Positions 49,939 to 62,564 of a stretch of DNA of 64,000 nt are shown piece by piece (position 1 is the first letter of the stretch; every line of letters begins with the position of its first letter). Made by a program: the position numbers and the translations under genes. A model generated the notes under the pieces. It was not told the origin of the DNA and made no database searches. It was given only the letters and a program-made list of their open reading frames with translations. Origin of the DNA: Homalodisca vitripennis (taxonomy: Eukaryota; Arthropoda; Insecta; Hemiptera; Cicadellidae); assembly GCF_021130785.1 (NCBI RefSeq), contig NC_060213.1, positions 115,460,501 through 115,524,500 on the forward strand. Reading direction: 5' to 3'.

Positions 49939-51715
49939 CAGTCATTGGCACTTTAAGATGCTATTCCTTACGTCTGTTCAATATTTTGTTCTCAGACACA
50001 TGAAAACATATATTTTGTTAATATTGATTGGTTTTTGGCTTTATACTTTCTTTTTACATTCACAATAAATTTAAAAAGTAAATATTTATGTTATGTGGAA
50101 GTGGAAATATTTATTTTGTTATTATGTTACATAATTATAGTGATTGGCACCTAATTCACAGTTATTGGCATTCTGTTTGACAGTCAATGAAATCAATGAA
50201 AGGCAATGAAATCATGCACACAACTTACTCTAAAATGTATAATGTGTATATACAACTATTGAATACAATAATTATGATTGCATAAGTAGAAAGTTTAAAA
50301 AAAATATTACTTCTATAGCCTATATTGTGACGTTAAAATTCAAATAAACTAGACAATAATAGTTTGCCCTTCTACAACATCTTAATAAAACCATTAAATG
50401 TTTAATTCGTTGGCAATTTCATTTCCAAAGTCCAAACAGATGTTGCATACAAACACAGGATCATGTTGATCAAGGTCCTCTCTGTTTTGTATACATTTTA
50501 TATGATACAGTCTATCACACATGTCACATTCAACAGGTTGGGAGACTTCTTCGTCTTTGAAGTTAGTCCCACAACTGTAGCACAATCCATTTTTTGTTAC
50601 AGGAAACAACTTTTTCCCCACAGACTTAGGCTTATGTGATACAGACGGTCCGTTATCAACATCAATTGACTTTTCAACTTTGACTTTCCCACATAATTGA
50701 TCTTCATAATTTTTCTTCTTAACAGAAATCTTACTATGTTGTTTAGTAGAGTTTCCTTTCTGGGCTTGACTTAACTTCTTTTCTTCTCGTAGTCTTTTCC
50801 TTTCTGCCTTGGCTCTTTCTTCTTTTGCCTTTTTTTCTTCCTTTTCTTCATAAATTATTTTCCATTTCTTCGAAGAAACAACGTAAGGTACTCTTTCTGT
50901 TTTTCTTTTGCCTTTTCTGGTTGGAGTTTCGGGCCACACGAGAACATCAGCCAAAGCTGGACCACTGCTTCCAGATGCTTGGGCAATGCCTTGTGAAGCA
51001 TGTAGCGCAACACGTGAACCTTCACTTAACTTTTTCTCGGGTGTTGTATAGTTATGGTCAAGTTTTACATTTACATTGTTGTACATTGTTTCACATTTTG
51101 ATTGTTGAAGATATGTGGTGTCATTTTTTAATGCATTGGCACTGACATCTGGTGCAGGTAAATTAATTTCAGGATCATAGTTTTGTTGTTTTTGTAACAT
51201 CAGTTGTGTGGCATCTTTGACAATAGGCCTATCTGGCACACATACATCAGTGACAGTTTTTGGAGAGTGTGGATTTAGTTCCATGACAGCATGTGGCGAA
51301 CCAAATTTTTGAGGTTGCTTATTTCTGGAAAACTCCTCCCACACTCGATATAGTGTGAAAAACAGTGGAGGTTCATTATTTTCCGACACAACTTTCTCTA
51401 TATTGCGGAATTTTTCTATCATTTCGTCTCCTGCAATCCCTTCGAATTGATCCAAGGTAACTACATCTTTACTGCTTAATGGTACAATTTTCATTTGGGT
51501 TTTACCAAGACACTTTGTATAGTCAATTGAGTTGCAGTTCCAAGGAAACAAGCCACAGGCTCTAAATCCGTTAGTAAGTGTTTGAGGCTTGACCTCGTCC
51601 ACTACATGTTTCAGGATTGGTGCAACATTCAATATAAAATGTAGCCCCTGGTGAAAGCATTCACTTTCCACCGCAGAGACGTGTTTATAATAAATATTGT
51701 CACAGCGTCCTCAAC
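49939..51715 (-). mobile_element. Partial pogo/jerky-type DNA transposon
   Basis: The coding part is the transposase C-terminus at 50394-51671. Past its 3' end, TA followed by CAGTCATTGGCACTTTAAG at 49939 has the CAG start and TA flank expected of a pogo-type end. Two further copies of the core (TAGTGATTGGCAC at 50138 and CAGTTATTGGCA at 50159) look like subterminal binding sites. No matching end was found on the other side up to 53 kb, so the 5' half, including the DNA-binding and most of the DDE domain, is missing. The terminus call is inference. Confidence 0.5.
50394..51671 (-). CDS. DDE_1-type transposase C-terminus with PHD finger, partial
   Basis: This is a 425-codon open frame, the longest undamaged one outside the LINE. 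Residues 16-60 (APILKHVVDEVKPQTLTNGF, then RACGLFPWN and DYTKC) are the end of a DDE_1 endonuclease domain of the pogo/jerky group. The catalytic DDE core should lie upstream but is absent; a TGA precedes the frame about 20 codons before the GTG start. The middle is low-complexity, with a Lys/Glu/Arg-rich coiled or disordered stretch at about 268-306. Residues 364-412 form a PHD zinc finger: C364-x2-C, C382-x2-C385, H390-x2-C393, C409-x2-C412. PHD fingers bind histone tails, so the tail may have guided chromatin binding. The start is arbitrary, since the protein is 5'-truncated. A domesticated protein is possible, but truncation and lack of transcript evidence favour a remnant. Confidence 0.7.
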   Translation of the reverse strand: MESECFHQGLHFILNVAPILKHVVDEVKPQTLTNGFRACGLFPWNCNSIDYTKCLGKTQMKIVPLSSKDVVTLDQFEGIAGDEMIEKFRNIEKVVSENNEPPLFFTLYRVWEEFSRNKQPQKFGSPHAVMELNPHSPKTVTDVCVPDRPIVKDATQLMLQKQQNYDPEINLPAPDVSANALKNDTTYLQQSKCETMYNNVNVKLDHNYTTPEKKLSEGSRVALHASQGIAQASGSSGPALADVLVWPETPTRKGKRKTERVPYVVSSKKWKIIYEEKEEKKAKEERAKAERKRLREEKKLSQAQKGNSTKQHSKISVKKKNYEDQLCGKVKVEKSIDVDNGPSVSHKPKSVGKKLFPVTKNGLCYSCGTNFKDEEVSQPVECDMCDRLYHIKCIQNREDLDQHDPVFVCNICLDFGNEIANELNI

Positions 51716-52718
51716 CTGACTGTAATAGTGGTAAATTACAGTAAATGGATGGTATAAATTCTCCGTTACATACATTTCCTGTAACCAAGAATTACATACA
51801 CATTTACCCAGTGATTTATTTTTTTATTATATACATTTTTAGAAGTTTTCATATAATTTTTAATAGTACCGTAATAGTATGTTTCTAACCAAATATTCAT
51901 AACAATTTTATAATTGGAAGTAGTAAGTAAACTATTACGTTCTAACAGTTTCTTCAGTACAGTATCATATGAATAACACTACAACACATACATGACACAT
52001 AAACCTGAGTCTAAATAATGCCTGTCTGGACGAATTTGTATGAATAAGCTAATGTATAAATTTTTAAATTTGCATCAAGCGTAATTTCGATATACGATGC
52101 AATATTGAGTTCAATGATGAAACATTTCATTGTATAAGATTTTGCTGAGATTTTTGTACAAGAACATGGACCTTACAGGTAACTGTAAAGCAAAACAACT
52201 TGGAGTAAATAAATAAGTGAGTACGAAATTTAACTTTTAAAGTAGTAAGATATGTATACCAACTATTTCTTAATGGTAAGTGGATGATGCAAGTGTCATT
52301 TCATACTGAATAATTTTATACACACAATAAGTAAATAATATTATTATTACTATTGTTCGCAAAATATTGTCTTCAGAAACATTTGCCATAAAACTTCAAA
52401 TGAATCTGTATCTCCATACATGAAATTTTGCTGATTGTGGTTAGTAAAATAATGTGTTATTAATTTATTGGCATTATTTTAGATTTTCATGTAACGAATT
52501 ATAAATTATTGAAATTTATTGACAGTGAACAGCATTGAAATGGAACTAATTTTTAAGGTAAACTCTAACCAGTTATAAGCATTTCGTGATATAAAATTTA
52601 ACTTGAGCTCAATTTCCTTTTTTCAACACCAAGGCATAAATAAAAATACAAAAATATTTGATTATATAGTTACGGCATACCACACACGCGCGCGCGCGCG
52701 CGCACAAACACACACACG

Positions 52719-52749
<31 letters not shown>

Positions 52750-55139
52750 TAAAATATTAATAAATATGATTTATCCTGTATATTACATAACGTTAACTTT
52801 CATCACTAATGTTCATGTAAGTATTCGTTGCTATGTCAAAAATAAAGAGATGTTTGGTTTGCAAAGGAATAAATATTTAGTTTTTATAATAAAATAATTT
52901 ACGTTAAATATTCTTTGAAAATATAAAGGTTCTTAAATAAAAAGGAACAGAAGGTAGAACAGCGACAACTGTTGGTTTTTCCGCTTCAGCTGACAAAAGT
53001 CCTTTTACAACATTTGACTTCGCAGCATCTGTCAGTTTTGAAACAGTTATTGCGTCCTAAACCTTTTTACTTAGCAAGAAAACCATTTTAAACGTAGATT
53101 AATTTTAATTTTTTTAATGCATAGTCAGTTTTCCGTCCTATATTACTTTTTATAGGTACTTTTCAGTACATCCAATCAATCAGTTTCCATATTAGTGTTT
53201 TTTATAACGGTAACATCGTGTACCAAGTATCTACAAGAAAACGTTGAACATTTGAAATTTTCTGGCTAAGTTTGTTCCAGAAAGTTTATAACTCAAAAGG
53301 ATATTCTAAAATCCAATTCTTTACTACTATGTTTAAAGCCAAAACAATATCTAATATTAAGCTGAAAGCTGAAATTTTACTATATATTTAAAAGTTACGT
53401 ATCTAATTATTCATTCTTCTTTTTCCCATAATTGGTCTAGTAGGTCATAATATAATTAAATCCAATTATATTCTTTTTTAAATATCATTAATAAAATAAA
53501 CTGTTTACATCTACTGTATACACACAATTTGAGTAATTAAATCCAATTGTTTGTAAAAGACATTCATATAATTAAAATTTGTAACTTGAGTAAATTTAAA
53601 ATGTAAATGTAATATTCTGCAGTTATCTTAGTATTTCCAAAATTTGTTGCATCACTGTCGTATTTTATTGACACCTATCTTGAATAACGTTGTATGTCCA
53701 TACCGAACCTGTAAGCTATAGTTGAATACATTTTTATCATAATCTGCTTAATTATGATTCTTAAAAAATTATTATATTATGTACATAATATTAACGCTTA
53801 GTAAATGAATTTTAACTACTATATTCTAATTGAAATTGTTTAGCAATTCAGGCTTTAGAAGTGTTTGGTATTAAATAAAATTGCTAATTATAGCTTACAA
53901 ATGAATTTTCTTACTATACAGTTTAGGCGGAAGTCTTTACTTGTACAGTGTTTCTTTGAATTGCAGCTCGGAGTACGTTGCAATGTCACAGGAGTTTGGA
54001 ATAAAATGAATGTTATTTTTATCAAATTAAAGTTTCGATAGATACAGGTGAGCATAAATTGTTACCTGTTGTGTCTACATTTTTTTTATGCTAGTACAAC
54101 ATGTATATCGGACAACATTCAATACATCATTATTAAAATGAAATAACAATTGTTTATTTTAACACTCAAAATTAGGGATAGGTAGCGTTTCAAATATTAC
54201 CTTTGATTGTTTAAGATACACCAGAGATATTAATTAAGATATTAGTTAAGATATTAATCGTCCAATGCTCCAAATTGAGGCACGCGAAAACTGAGCGCAT
54301 GGACTGCCATGTGTTGAGAGACTTAGGGTAATATATATTTGCAAGGTAAACAATCATAGTTCGTGACGAAGGTCCTATCGTCAAGTATCAGAACTTATAG
54401 AAATAATTCCACAAAACTTACCACTCCATATGAATGACTTATCTTCTATGTAGGCCTAACTTATACAATCAAAAATGGGTCTTACTATATTACGTGGAGA
54501 TTCTAGAGTATATAACAGAAGATATGGTATAAATAATTTATATTTATATTAATAAATATATTATGACGAGATTGGTTTTGTTAGTAAACTAACAATTTAT
54601 TGCCTGTTCGTTAGTAAAGGCTTAAGTTTGAGAGACTAGACAAATTTTATTTCTGTCTGTCTGTCAGTTTTTTTTCAATCTATCTATATGTCTGTCCGTA
54701 AATTAAATGGTCTTAAATTTCCAAAGAAACCTCTTTCTACGTAGACAACACCAATTTTGATAATTGTACTCATTATTACATTGCATTTGACTGAGTGCTC
54801 GTGATTACGTAGCCTTCATCGTAACGAGAAAAGTTATATAAATAATATAAATTTAGTAAAATCATATGAGGTAAAACATGTGAAAATTTTAATATTAGAA
54901 TAAAATAAAAAATAATAAAGTGGAAAGTCAACGTTAAAAGTCAGTAATAATTTCAAAACTCTTACTCTGCAGTACCTTGTCTAGCTCAACCGTAATTTAT
55001 TCATTAAATACTCCTATAAAACCTAGATTAATCAATACAAATGGGAATTAATCAAGTAGCAAGATATCTCTAGGAAATATACATCCGGAAACTTAAAAGT
55101 TTACGTAAAAAATAATTTATACTTAGAAAAAATTAGTTC
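51716..55139. other. AT-rich non-coding DNA with one compound microsatellite
   Basis: No recognised gene. A short GTCT-rich stretch (TCTGTCTGTCTGTC) lies at about 54650-54710. The compound CA/CG/AT tract is listed separately. Confidence 0.45.
52679..52749. repeat. Compound (CA)(CG)(CA)(TA) microsatellite
   Basis: Alternating purine-pyrimidine for about 70 bp: ACACACACGCGCGCGCGCGC, then CA repeats with two small interruptions, then TATATATATAT. The CG core with CA flanks is a strong Z-DNA-forming pattern in principle. Confidence 0.95.
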
Positions 55140-55868
55140 TTTAATAGTGCAGGTCCTATCATGTAATTTGTTGAGCATAATTGAAGCTTATCAGACTGTA
55201 TATTGACTCAATATCTCCTTCCTCTGTAATATATGTTATTTTTTGTAAAATATCGTAGTATTCCTGTAAAAAGCTATGAATGCTATTACTATTACACAAA
55301 TGGTGTAGTTTCAAACAGCTGAAGATAAATATAAATATTTATTATTTGAAAATAATCAGTTTTTAAACATATCATGCTCCATTTGTAAAATAGATCATCA
55401 GCCCTGTATTGTGTAGTTTCCTGGGTTTAATATAGTGTAAGCCTGTATTTAGCTACGAACATTGTTAGAGGTTTTAGTGTTAACTTCTTATACAGTTTCC
55501 TACATTTTTTAAGGGCAATGAAATGTCCTCTTGTATATCTGCAGGATACACGTTCATAACCTCACAACCGTCATGCTCCGACTTGAAAGGTACTAACCCC
55601 CTGGCAAGATTTGGAAGTACCTTTTAGTACATTTTTCGGCTATAGTCAGGTCAACTATTAGGATTTCCGACACATCCCACCTAAGTGACGTCAATAAAAC
55701 ACTTACGTCCTCGAAATTCACCAAAGCTCCATACAAATAAAAATTACTCCTAACCCCATTCAGGTATTCTTCATTACCAGATATTACAATACATCGACTT
55801 AACTTAGACTCCTGATCTAATATGTCATTACGTTTGGTTTTTCAGGACCAATAAAATAAATTTGCTGA
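55140..55868 (-). pseudogene. Unrecognised broken coding region
   Basis: On the minus strand, an 82-codon frame without ATG (55841-55596) reads DILDQESKLSRCIVISGNEE, YLYGALVNFEDVSVLLTSLR and WDVSEILIVDLT, then stops. In another frame the sequence continues LVPFKSEHDGCEVMNVYPAD and IQEDISLPLKNVGNCIRS to 55480. A third adds KPLTMFVAKYRLTLY, and further on ADDLFYKWSMICLKTDYFQ and EYYDILQKITYITEEGDIES to about 55140. A polypyrimidine-AG (TTAATTTTCAG) precedes the region at 55855-55865, a possible splice acceptor. Composition is unlike chance frames here. I cannot name the family; an insect chemoreceptor of the divergent ionotropic type came to mind but is not supported by any diagnostic motif. 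Confidence 0.35.
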
Positions 55869-58800
55869 AAATTAAGGTAGATTTATGATCATATTTAAAT
55901 GATTATTTGGAAATGTGGGACAGTTTCATAGATTTAGTGTTTTGTAGACAAAACATTATTCAAACATTCGATTATTTAGAGATCGGTATCTAAATACACT
56001 TAGTTTTATAATAGTAGACACCTGGAGTTTTAAATTAATGGGAAAGCAATTAAACAGGTTGAAAACCAACAGTATTGATTACAATTCCAATCAGTTGATG
56101 TTTACTCTTTTGCACAATACCTGGCTTTATTGTTTAATTAAATGAGCTAATACTCTCAAGTCTAGATAAGGTAAGCTGATTGTTTAGTTATCAGAGTTTT
56201 GTCAATCCAATCTTAATACACAAACGTTCTAGTTATATAGGATTGATTGCCTTGCCCCATTTTCTACATAATTTCATTATTCTCTATAGAATCAAGAAAC
56301 GGATTAGCAGACAGCGTAGTAAAACGTTTACCAAATAACATCTTCTCATTTTGTAATTAAAAATGGTTACATTAAATGGTTAAATGTTTAAGTCAAGTTA
56401 CTTGATATGTACAGTTTTATAAGTTTTAATCAATTTATTACTCAATATACTGTGTTCCAATTAGCACTCGTTTATTTGGTCAATAGACCACTATCTTACC
56501 AAATGTAATAAATTTAATTTAATAGACTGCACATGCAATCAACTTGTGTAGAGTCATGACAGTGTTAAATAAAAACAAGAAAAACTATTGTTTGTGGTTC
56601 TTAGTTACAGAGTCATTCGAGAAAAAGGTTTCGGTTCTATTGTGTGGATTTTAAAATGATCTAAAATTCTGTAAGGTAAGAATAACTTTAACGGTAAGAA
56701 TAAGTTAAAGAGATTTAGACATGTTTTATCTTTTGCAATATTAGGATATCAGGTTGTAAGAGACATTCCTAATTGATTGGCCGAAGTTTGCGATTCTATC
56801 TATATGTTGGTAGTCATTTCAAGGATCAAGTGTTTATAGTTGTAGTCTATCATTCCCAGGGGAATAATATTTTTTTAAATATTTTATTGGGAAACGTTTA
56901 TAATATAGTTCTATTGAAGGCTTTTCTAAATCCTTTCCTATTTTTGGTTATAAACTTAATAGCCATGGAAATCCAGAGATAAATGAATATATTAACACTA
57001 TTTTATGATGCATAGGTGTAATTTTTTTAATTCTATAATAATACTAATATTAAATTTCAAATTCGTTTAAAGTTTGTCCTTGACGAAACAATTGGAAAGG
57101 AAATATGGTTGTGTCGGACGTTTTCCACCTTTCAGTCTTAATTTTAAAATTTTTTCCCTCTATTTTATATGTGCACCTGTTATTACATTGCAATCTATAA
57201 TATTTTAAGTAATTTATTGTCTACAAAATGATTCGAGATGTGAAATCTCATCATATCTTTATCTTCGATCTTGTACTTTTCTTCTCTATTTTGTATTTTT
57301 AAATGTTAGTATAATAAACCCTTTAAGATTTATTTATTGTTTTATTTACAAAATTTTATGGGAACTCACGTGACTTAATAAGATATTCTCAATCGGACTT
57401 GGCCAGTAAATGTGAGTTAAAATAAATGTTGACAACTTCAGAAGATTTTAATAACGATATATTGGCATCAAATGAAGATTTTGGTTTAGGGTGTAAAATT
57501 ATCAAACAAAAGTGCTTGCACGTTGTGGATAATAAAGAAAATTAATTAATATGTTTTAAGTCAAGTAATATCATTACAGGCGTATTTTTAGACGTTTTCT
57601 TAAATTTTGTTCAAACGAAGGAAGAAAGTCAATGGGGCTTGTGCGTGTTTGCGGTTTACATGATATTGATCAGTAAAACATCTGAATTTCAAATACACCG
57701 GTCCGGGCCACAAGGTTCAAAGAAGAAACTTATATTTGAATTGCAAATGTTTGCAATGGTTCGAGCTTTGAAAAAGCCACTTATAAATTTAAAGGCTATC
57801 GTTATTATTTAATTTCGGCACAAACATCTTTTCTGCTGAGAAAGGCATATCTGTCATTTTTAAATGTGCGATATAAACTAATACGAATAGCTTAAAATTG
57901 TTATACAATTTTGTAAACATATTTAAGATATAAAACATCTGACTTTCTTTTAATGGTTGGATAAGAACATATCATTAGATTATAGGTTTAGTATATCTTT
58001 TTGAGCACAAATAAACTTTTAATCTTTGCATTTTATGTTCAGTATGAAATTAATAAAACTCAATAACTAAAATATAATTAAAATGTGTTAAGTTAAGAGC
58101 GTGCAGATATTATCAACACCAAACCCAAACTTATGGTTCCCTTCCTGTTACAGCCTCTTTATCCGTACGCAGTTAATAACTAGTTACGTACGTTACCGCA
58201 GTATTTATAATTATAGTGATTGTTTACTTATTAATGTATTACGTAATCCTGTTTCGATAAAATGCTGAGCGGTAAAAAATAGTTTATATCACTAGTCTGT
58301 GTCTATGAATAGTCTATGAATACAGACTATTCACCCATTGAAGTCTATGAATACAGAAAAATGTCCAATGTCATATTTAATCCAAATCTATAACTAAATA
58401 GAAATGTAACATTGATGAAAAATTTATTTATTAACAGTACATACAATTACAAAAAATTAAAACAAACCAGAATTGTTAATCGACGCCAGATATCCTTGAA
58501 CCTAACAGGAGTACTTTGTAGAAAAGCAAAATTAATTAAACTGAATTATTAAAATACAACGCTAGAGAACGAAAATGTATGAAGGATTATTTTTAATAAG
58601 TATCCCTTTATATAAATACCGGTGTAAATTGTTCAGAAGATTTACTGTTACGAAAGAATTCCAAAAATGAGTTACTATAGTTGCCCACGTAATCATATTA
58701 AAGCCAAGGAGAATAAAGAATTTATCAGTTTAAAATTTTATAATACCTAGTATGTTTTTTACATGTGTAATTGTGCATATATGTTTGAAGTCATTAATAC

Positions 58801-60889
58801 CCAAGTAATGGAAGATGGGTTTGAAGTTCATAGTTTACTAAACCGGGCGTTTTCGGAAGGTTTAAATGTTTGTGACTTGTAAAAATGTGACGTAAACATA
58901 AATACAACATTTAACACTTTGAGGGATTTTTCTGCTTGATATTGTTTCGCGAGAATATCTAAATTAATGTTTAAATCAAATTTAGCAGAGTGCATTGAAG
59001 AATTTTATATATTCTAAATTAATATAAATTTTAAACATTGAAATAATTATTTTATACCAATCCCATAAGAAGCATTGAATGTAGAGACTACAAAAATTCA
59101 GATTCAGAATGTTTATTTCAAAATTATATTTTTAGTTCATTTTTAGAATATACTTGTTGTATTATATTTATAAAGTATTGTACGTTTCTTAAACGTTGCC
59201 TGAAATGGGATGAAAAGTTACTTAGATTTTTGAAAGTCTAGATAGCAGCTTTACAAATTATTTGTATAACATACATAATACCTCAGACTAAAATCACTAT
59301 GCATAAGACTTTACAACAAATAACTTAAATGGTTAAATGTGAACTTGTAATTTCAGCAATCATACAAATACTACTAGAGAACTTTACATATACATTTATG
59401 ATATATCAAAAGTGCTTACTAGGAAATTATATTGTACTCCTAAATTAAAACTTCGCATATTGGCTCAGCTTATTTCGAGAGAAAACTTTTATTGCATAAA
59501 CATATAACCTTGTGGTCATAATAGGCATGTATGGAAGCGTAACATTTTCAACTGAAAATCCTTTACACGTGTCATATTGTTCATGTTTTTTAAAGTTAAA
59601 ATAATTTCTGAGACGCGTGAGAAAGTTTAAACCAGTGACATCCAATTAGGTAAAGAACGAACACTTGGGTGAAAATAACAACTTTCTTTCCCTTTATATC
59701 GTTCGTCGCCGCTGACGTTACAATGCGTTTTGCTATTGGCTACCATAACAAGATCTATGAACAAGTGTACGATTTGGTATCTTTAAACAATTCGATACTC
59801 TCTCAGTTTGATCACTATCTAAATAATTTGATAAATAGTTGATAAATCAGTTGATAAATAAGCTTCCTGATGAGATATAAAATTTAAATGATCCTAAAAT
59901 TTCTCTAGCTCAATTGAGAAACATATTGGTGTCGAGGGTGTTATACTCTGTTGAATAGTTTATGATGAGCCGCTGGGATCAAATTTGAAATTAGTTGAAA
60001 TTTGAAATTAATTGGTGAAATCTTTTAGTTCTGTTCTAAATTGTAATCAGCTAACAAATATGGCGATTGTATACAATTTTCTTAAATTGTGAACACAATA
60101 AATATTTATTATTATTATTAGCGTATATAGCGTATATATTAGCGTATATTTGTCTTTATTATAGCCGGTCGTATTGTGACAAAAAATTCCAGGTTACAAT
60201 CCTAAAGAGTAGAGGAGGTTTATTAGTAGGTAAAAAAACTATCGATTTACTTTTTAGTTAATAACCCTATTTCGATTACAGGAAAACTTAGATATTACTT
60301 GTACAATACAAAGTGGTTATGGCAGACTGAACTATTATAAATTCAATGATATTAAAATGCTAAAAGAGATGTAAATCTTTGAATATTCTGGTTGCTGGAA
60401 TAAAATGAAATTAATTAATCTTACAAAAAACTAATACATAATGGCTATGTGAACTAAGCTACGTGTAACAACAAACTATTATCCAATATTTTTATCTATT
60501 CAGTTCTAAATTTCATAAAACTTTTATAAATAAATCTGATTAAGAGGAGTTTTTATAATAAACTTTCTATAAATTTCCATGAAAAAAAGATTTTTCAATC
60601 AGTTAATCTGCACACGAATAGGAAGTCTGTAACATAAACATTTAAGACGTTTTAAGACAAACTGGTGGAATAATAGTTGAAATCCAACTACAGTATGCAC
60701 TAGAAATACCTTTATACGATACAGATAGAACCAATAAAACTGTAAAGGAATATCTATATCAGTTTACCCAATAATACCTACTTTTCTTCTGGTAAACAAT
60801 GTTATACAGTTGTTACCAAAGTGGTTATATTAGGAAACAAGTAACGACCAAGTTACAATAAACTTTTTACGTATTTGTATCACAACCTA
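55869..60889. other. AT-rich non-coding DNA, small hairpin at 58307-58332
   Basis: No recognised gene. GAATAGTCT pairs with AGACTATTC around an 8-nt loop at 58307-58332, within a cluster of GTCTATGAATA words (58301, 58312, 58343). A GC-richer patch at 59690-59760 has TGACGT and an inverted CCAAT, but no gene follows. Confidence 0.4.
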
Positions 60890-61545
60890 AAGCCGCACCG
60901 TCTGACCCACTTGAGTTGTTGAGATATGGCATCAGACGAGACTTTACTGTCCCACTTTCTGTCTTTCCCTTAGACTCTGATTAGTTCTCACAGTTACACG
61001 TTACCTGAAGCCGCACCGTCTGACCCACTTGAGTTGTTGAGATATGGCATTAAACATGACTTTACTGTCCCACTTTCTGTCTTTCCCTTAAACTCTGATT
61101 AGTTCTCACAGTGACACGTTACCTGAAGCCGCACCGTCTGACCCACTTGAGTTGTTGAGATTTGGCATCAGACGTGACTTTACTGTCCCACTTTCTGTCT
61201 TTCCCTTACACACTGATTAGTTATGACAGCGCCACATAGACTAAGGTCTTGCCGTCTGACCCACTTGAGTTGATGAGATATAGCAACAGACACAACTTTA
61301 CTGTCCCACTTTCTGTCTTTCCCTTAGACACTGATTAGTTATGACAGCGCCACATAGACTAAGGTCTTGCCGTCTGACCCACTTGAGTTGATGAGATATA
61401 GCAACAGACACAACTTTACTGTCCCACTTTCTGTCTTTCCCTTAGACTCTGATCGGTCTTGACAGCGCTACACAAACTAAAGACGTCTGACCCACTTGAC
61501 TTAATGAGATATACCATCAGACGTGAATTTACTGTCCCATTTATG
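60890..61545 (+). repeat. Satellite array, six units, period 118 bp
   Basis: The word TCTGACCCACTTGAGTTG begins at 60901, 61019, 61137, 61255 and 61373 at exactly 118-bp steps, and in a slightly changed form at 61486 (113 bp on). Each unit continues with GAGATATGGCATCAGAC, GACTTTACTGTCCCACTTTC and TGTCTTTCCCTTA. The 30-bp spacer between cores has two forms. Units 1-3 are preceded by CCTGAAGCCGCACCG (type A). Units 4-5 are preceded by GACTAAGGTCTTGCCG (type B). The last unit has a shortened variant. A lone copy of the family is at 14345-14465. No protein was seen. Confidence 0.97.
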
Positions 61546-62518
61546 CTTTATTACTTTAATATTCTAAATGTATACAATTATATTATTTTATAAACTTTTT
61601 ATATATAAATATATAATTGTATAGTTATGTGATTTTTATAAATATATAAAACATAAACATATTTTACACGCCTATTAGATATATTTATAAAACGATTAAT
61701 CTTCTATAACTTTAGGATAAACAGAAAGCTTTATCCTAAGATATTAAACTTCATGAGGTTTAATATCTTTGGGGAAATCCCATAGTAATTGTACTATAAC
61801 CGACTCTTAATACAAATCCTGAGAATCCACTACCGTTGAATCTATCCTAACTAAAATTTCACTGGCACTCTACAAGTAAATGGGATTTTCTGGTTTGTTA
61901 TTAGGGCAAATCCCAGCAAAGGAGGCGGTGTTTCAAGAAAGATATCGTTTACTCATCTATTTTAGACGCCCTATAAACGGGGGATAACCACAAACAGCAT
62001 GTACTAAATAATGGTAACTAATATAATATTCTCGCATCCATTTCCAACATTAGGAGTCCCTGAATTAAACTATTTTCTACACTATTATTTTATTGGCTCT
62101 TTTGTAATTTTATCAAGATTGAGCCAGTGAAAGGGCGATATGGTTATTCAAGATGATTAACCCATTCTGGTTGACAATTGATTAATTTCATTATTTACCC
62201 AATGATAACACTTTTTCTTGAAAAGTTAAATATAGGTTTATTGGCTTACAATTCCATCTTGGTAATTCTTGATCAACAGGATTAGAGTCTAATGCTGTGT
62301 TATCTTTACAACTATCATGAATATCTTGTGTTATTTTGTTAGTTTTGACCACCTACAAACATTTGCACATGTAAGGTTCACAGTCCGATGTTAATATGGC
62401 TATTCGTATTTCATAAATAATCTTTTTAAATTGCAGAAAAGAGAAAATTTTAAAGTCTCACTATACTATTCGTTCAACACTGCAATCCATTGACCAATTG
62501 CTGAGACTATATACTTCT

Positions 62519-62564
<46 letters not shown>

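Noticed and set aside
59690..59760. Possible promoter (TGACGT, inverted CCAAT, GC-rich for the region)
   Set aside because: No gene starts on either side and such short motifs occur by chance.
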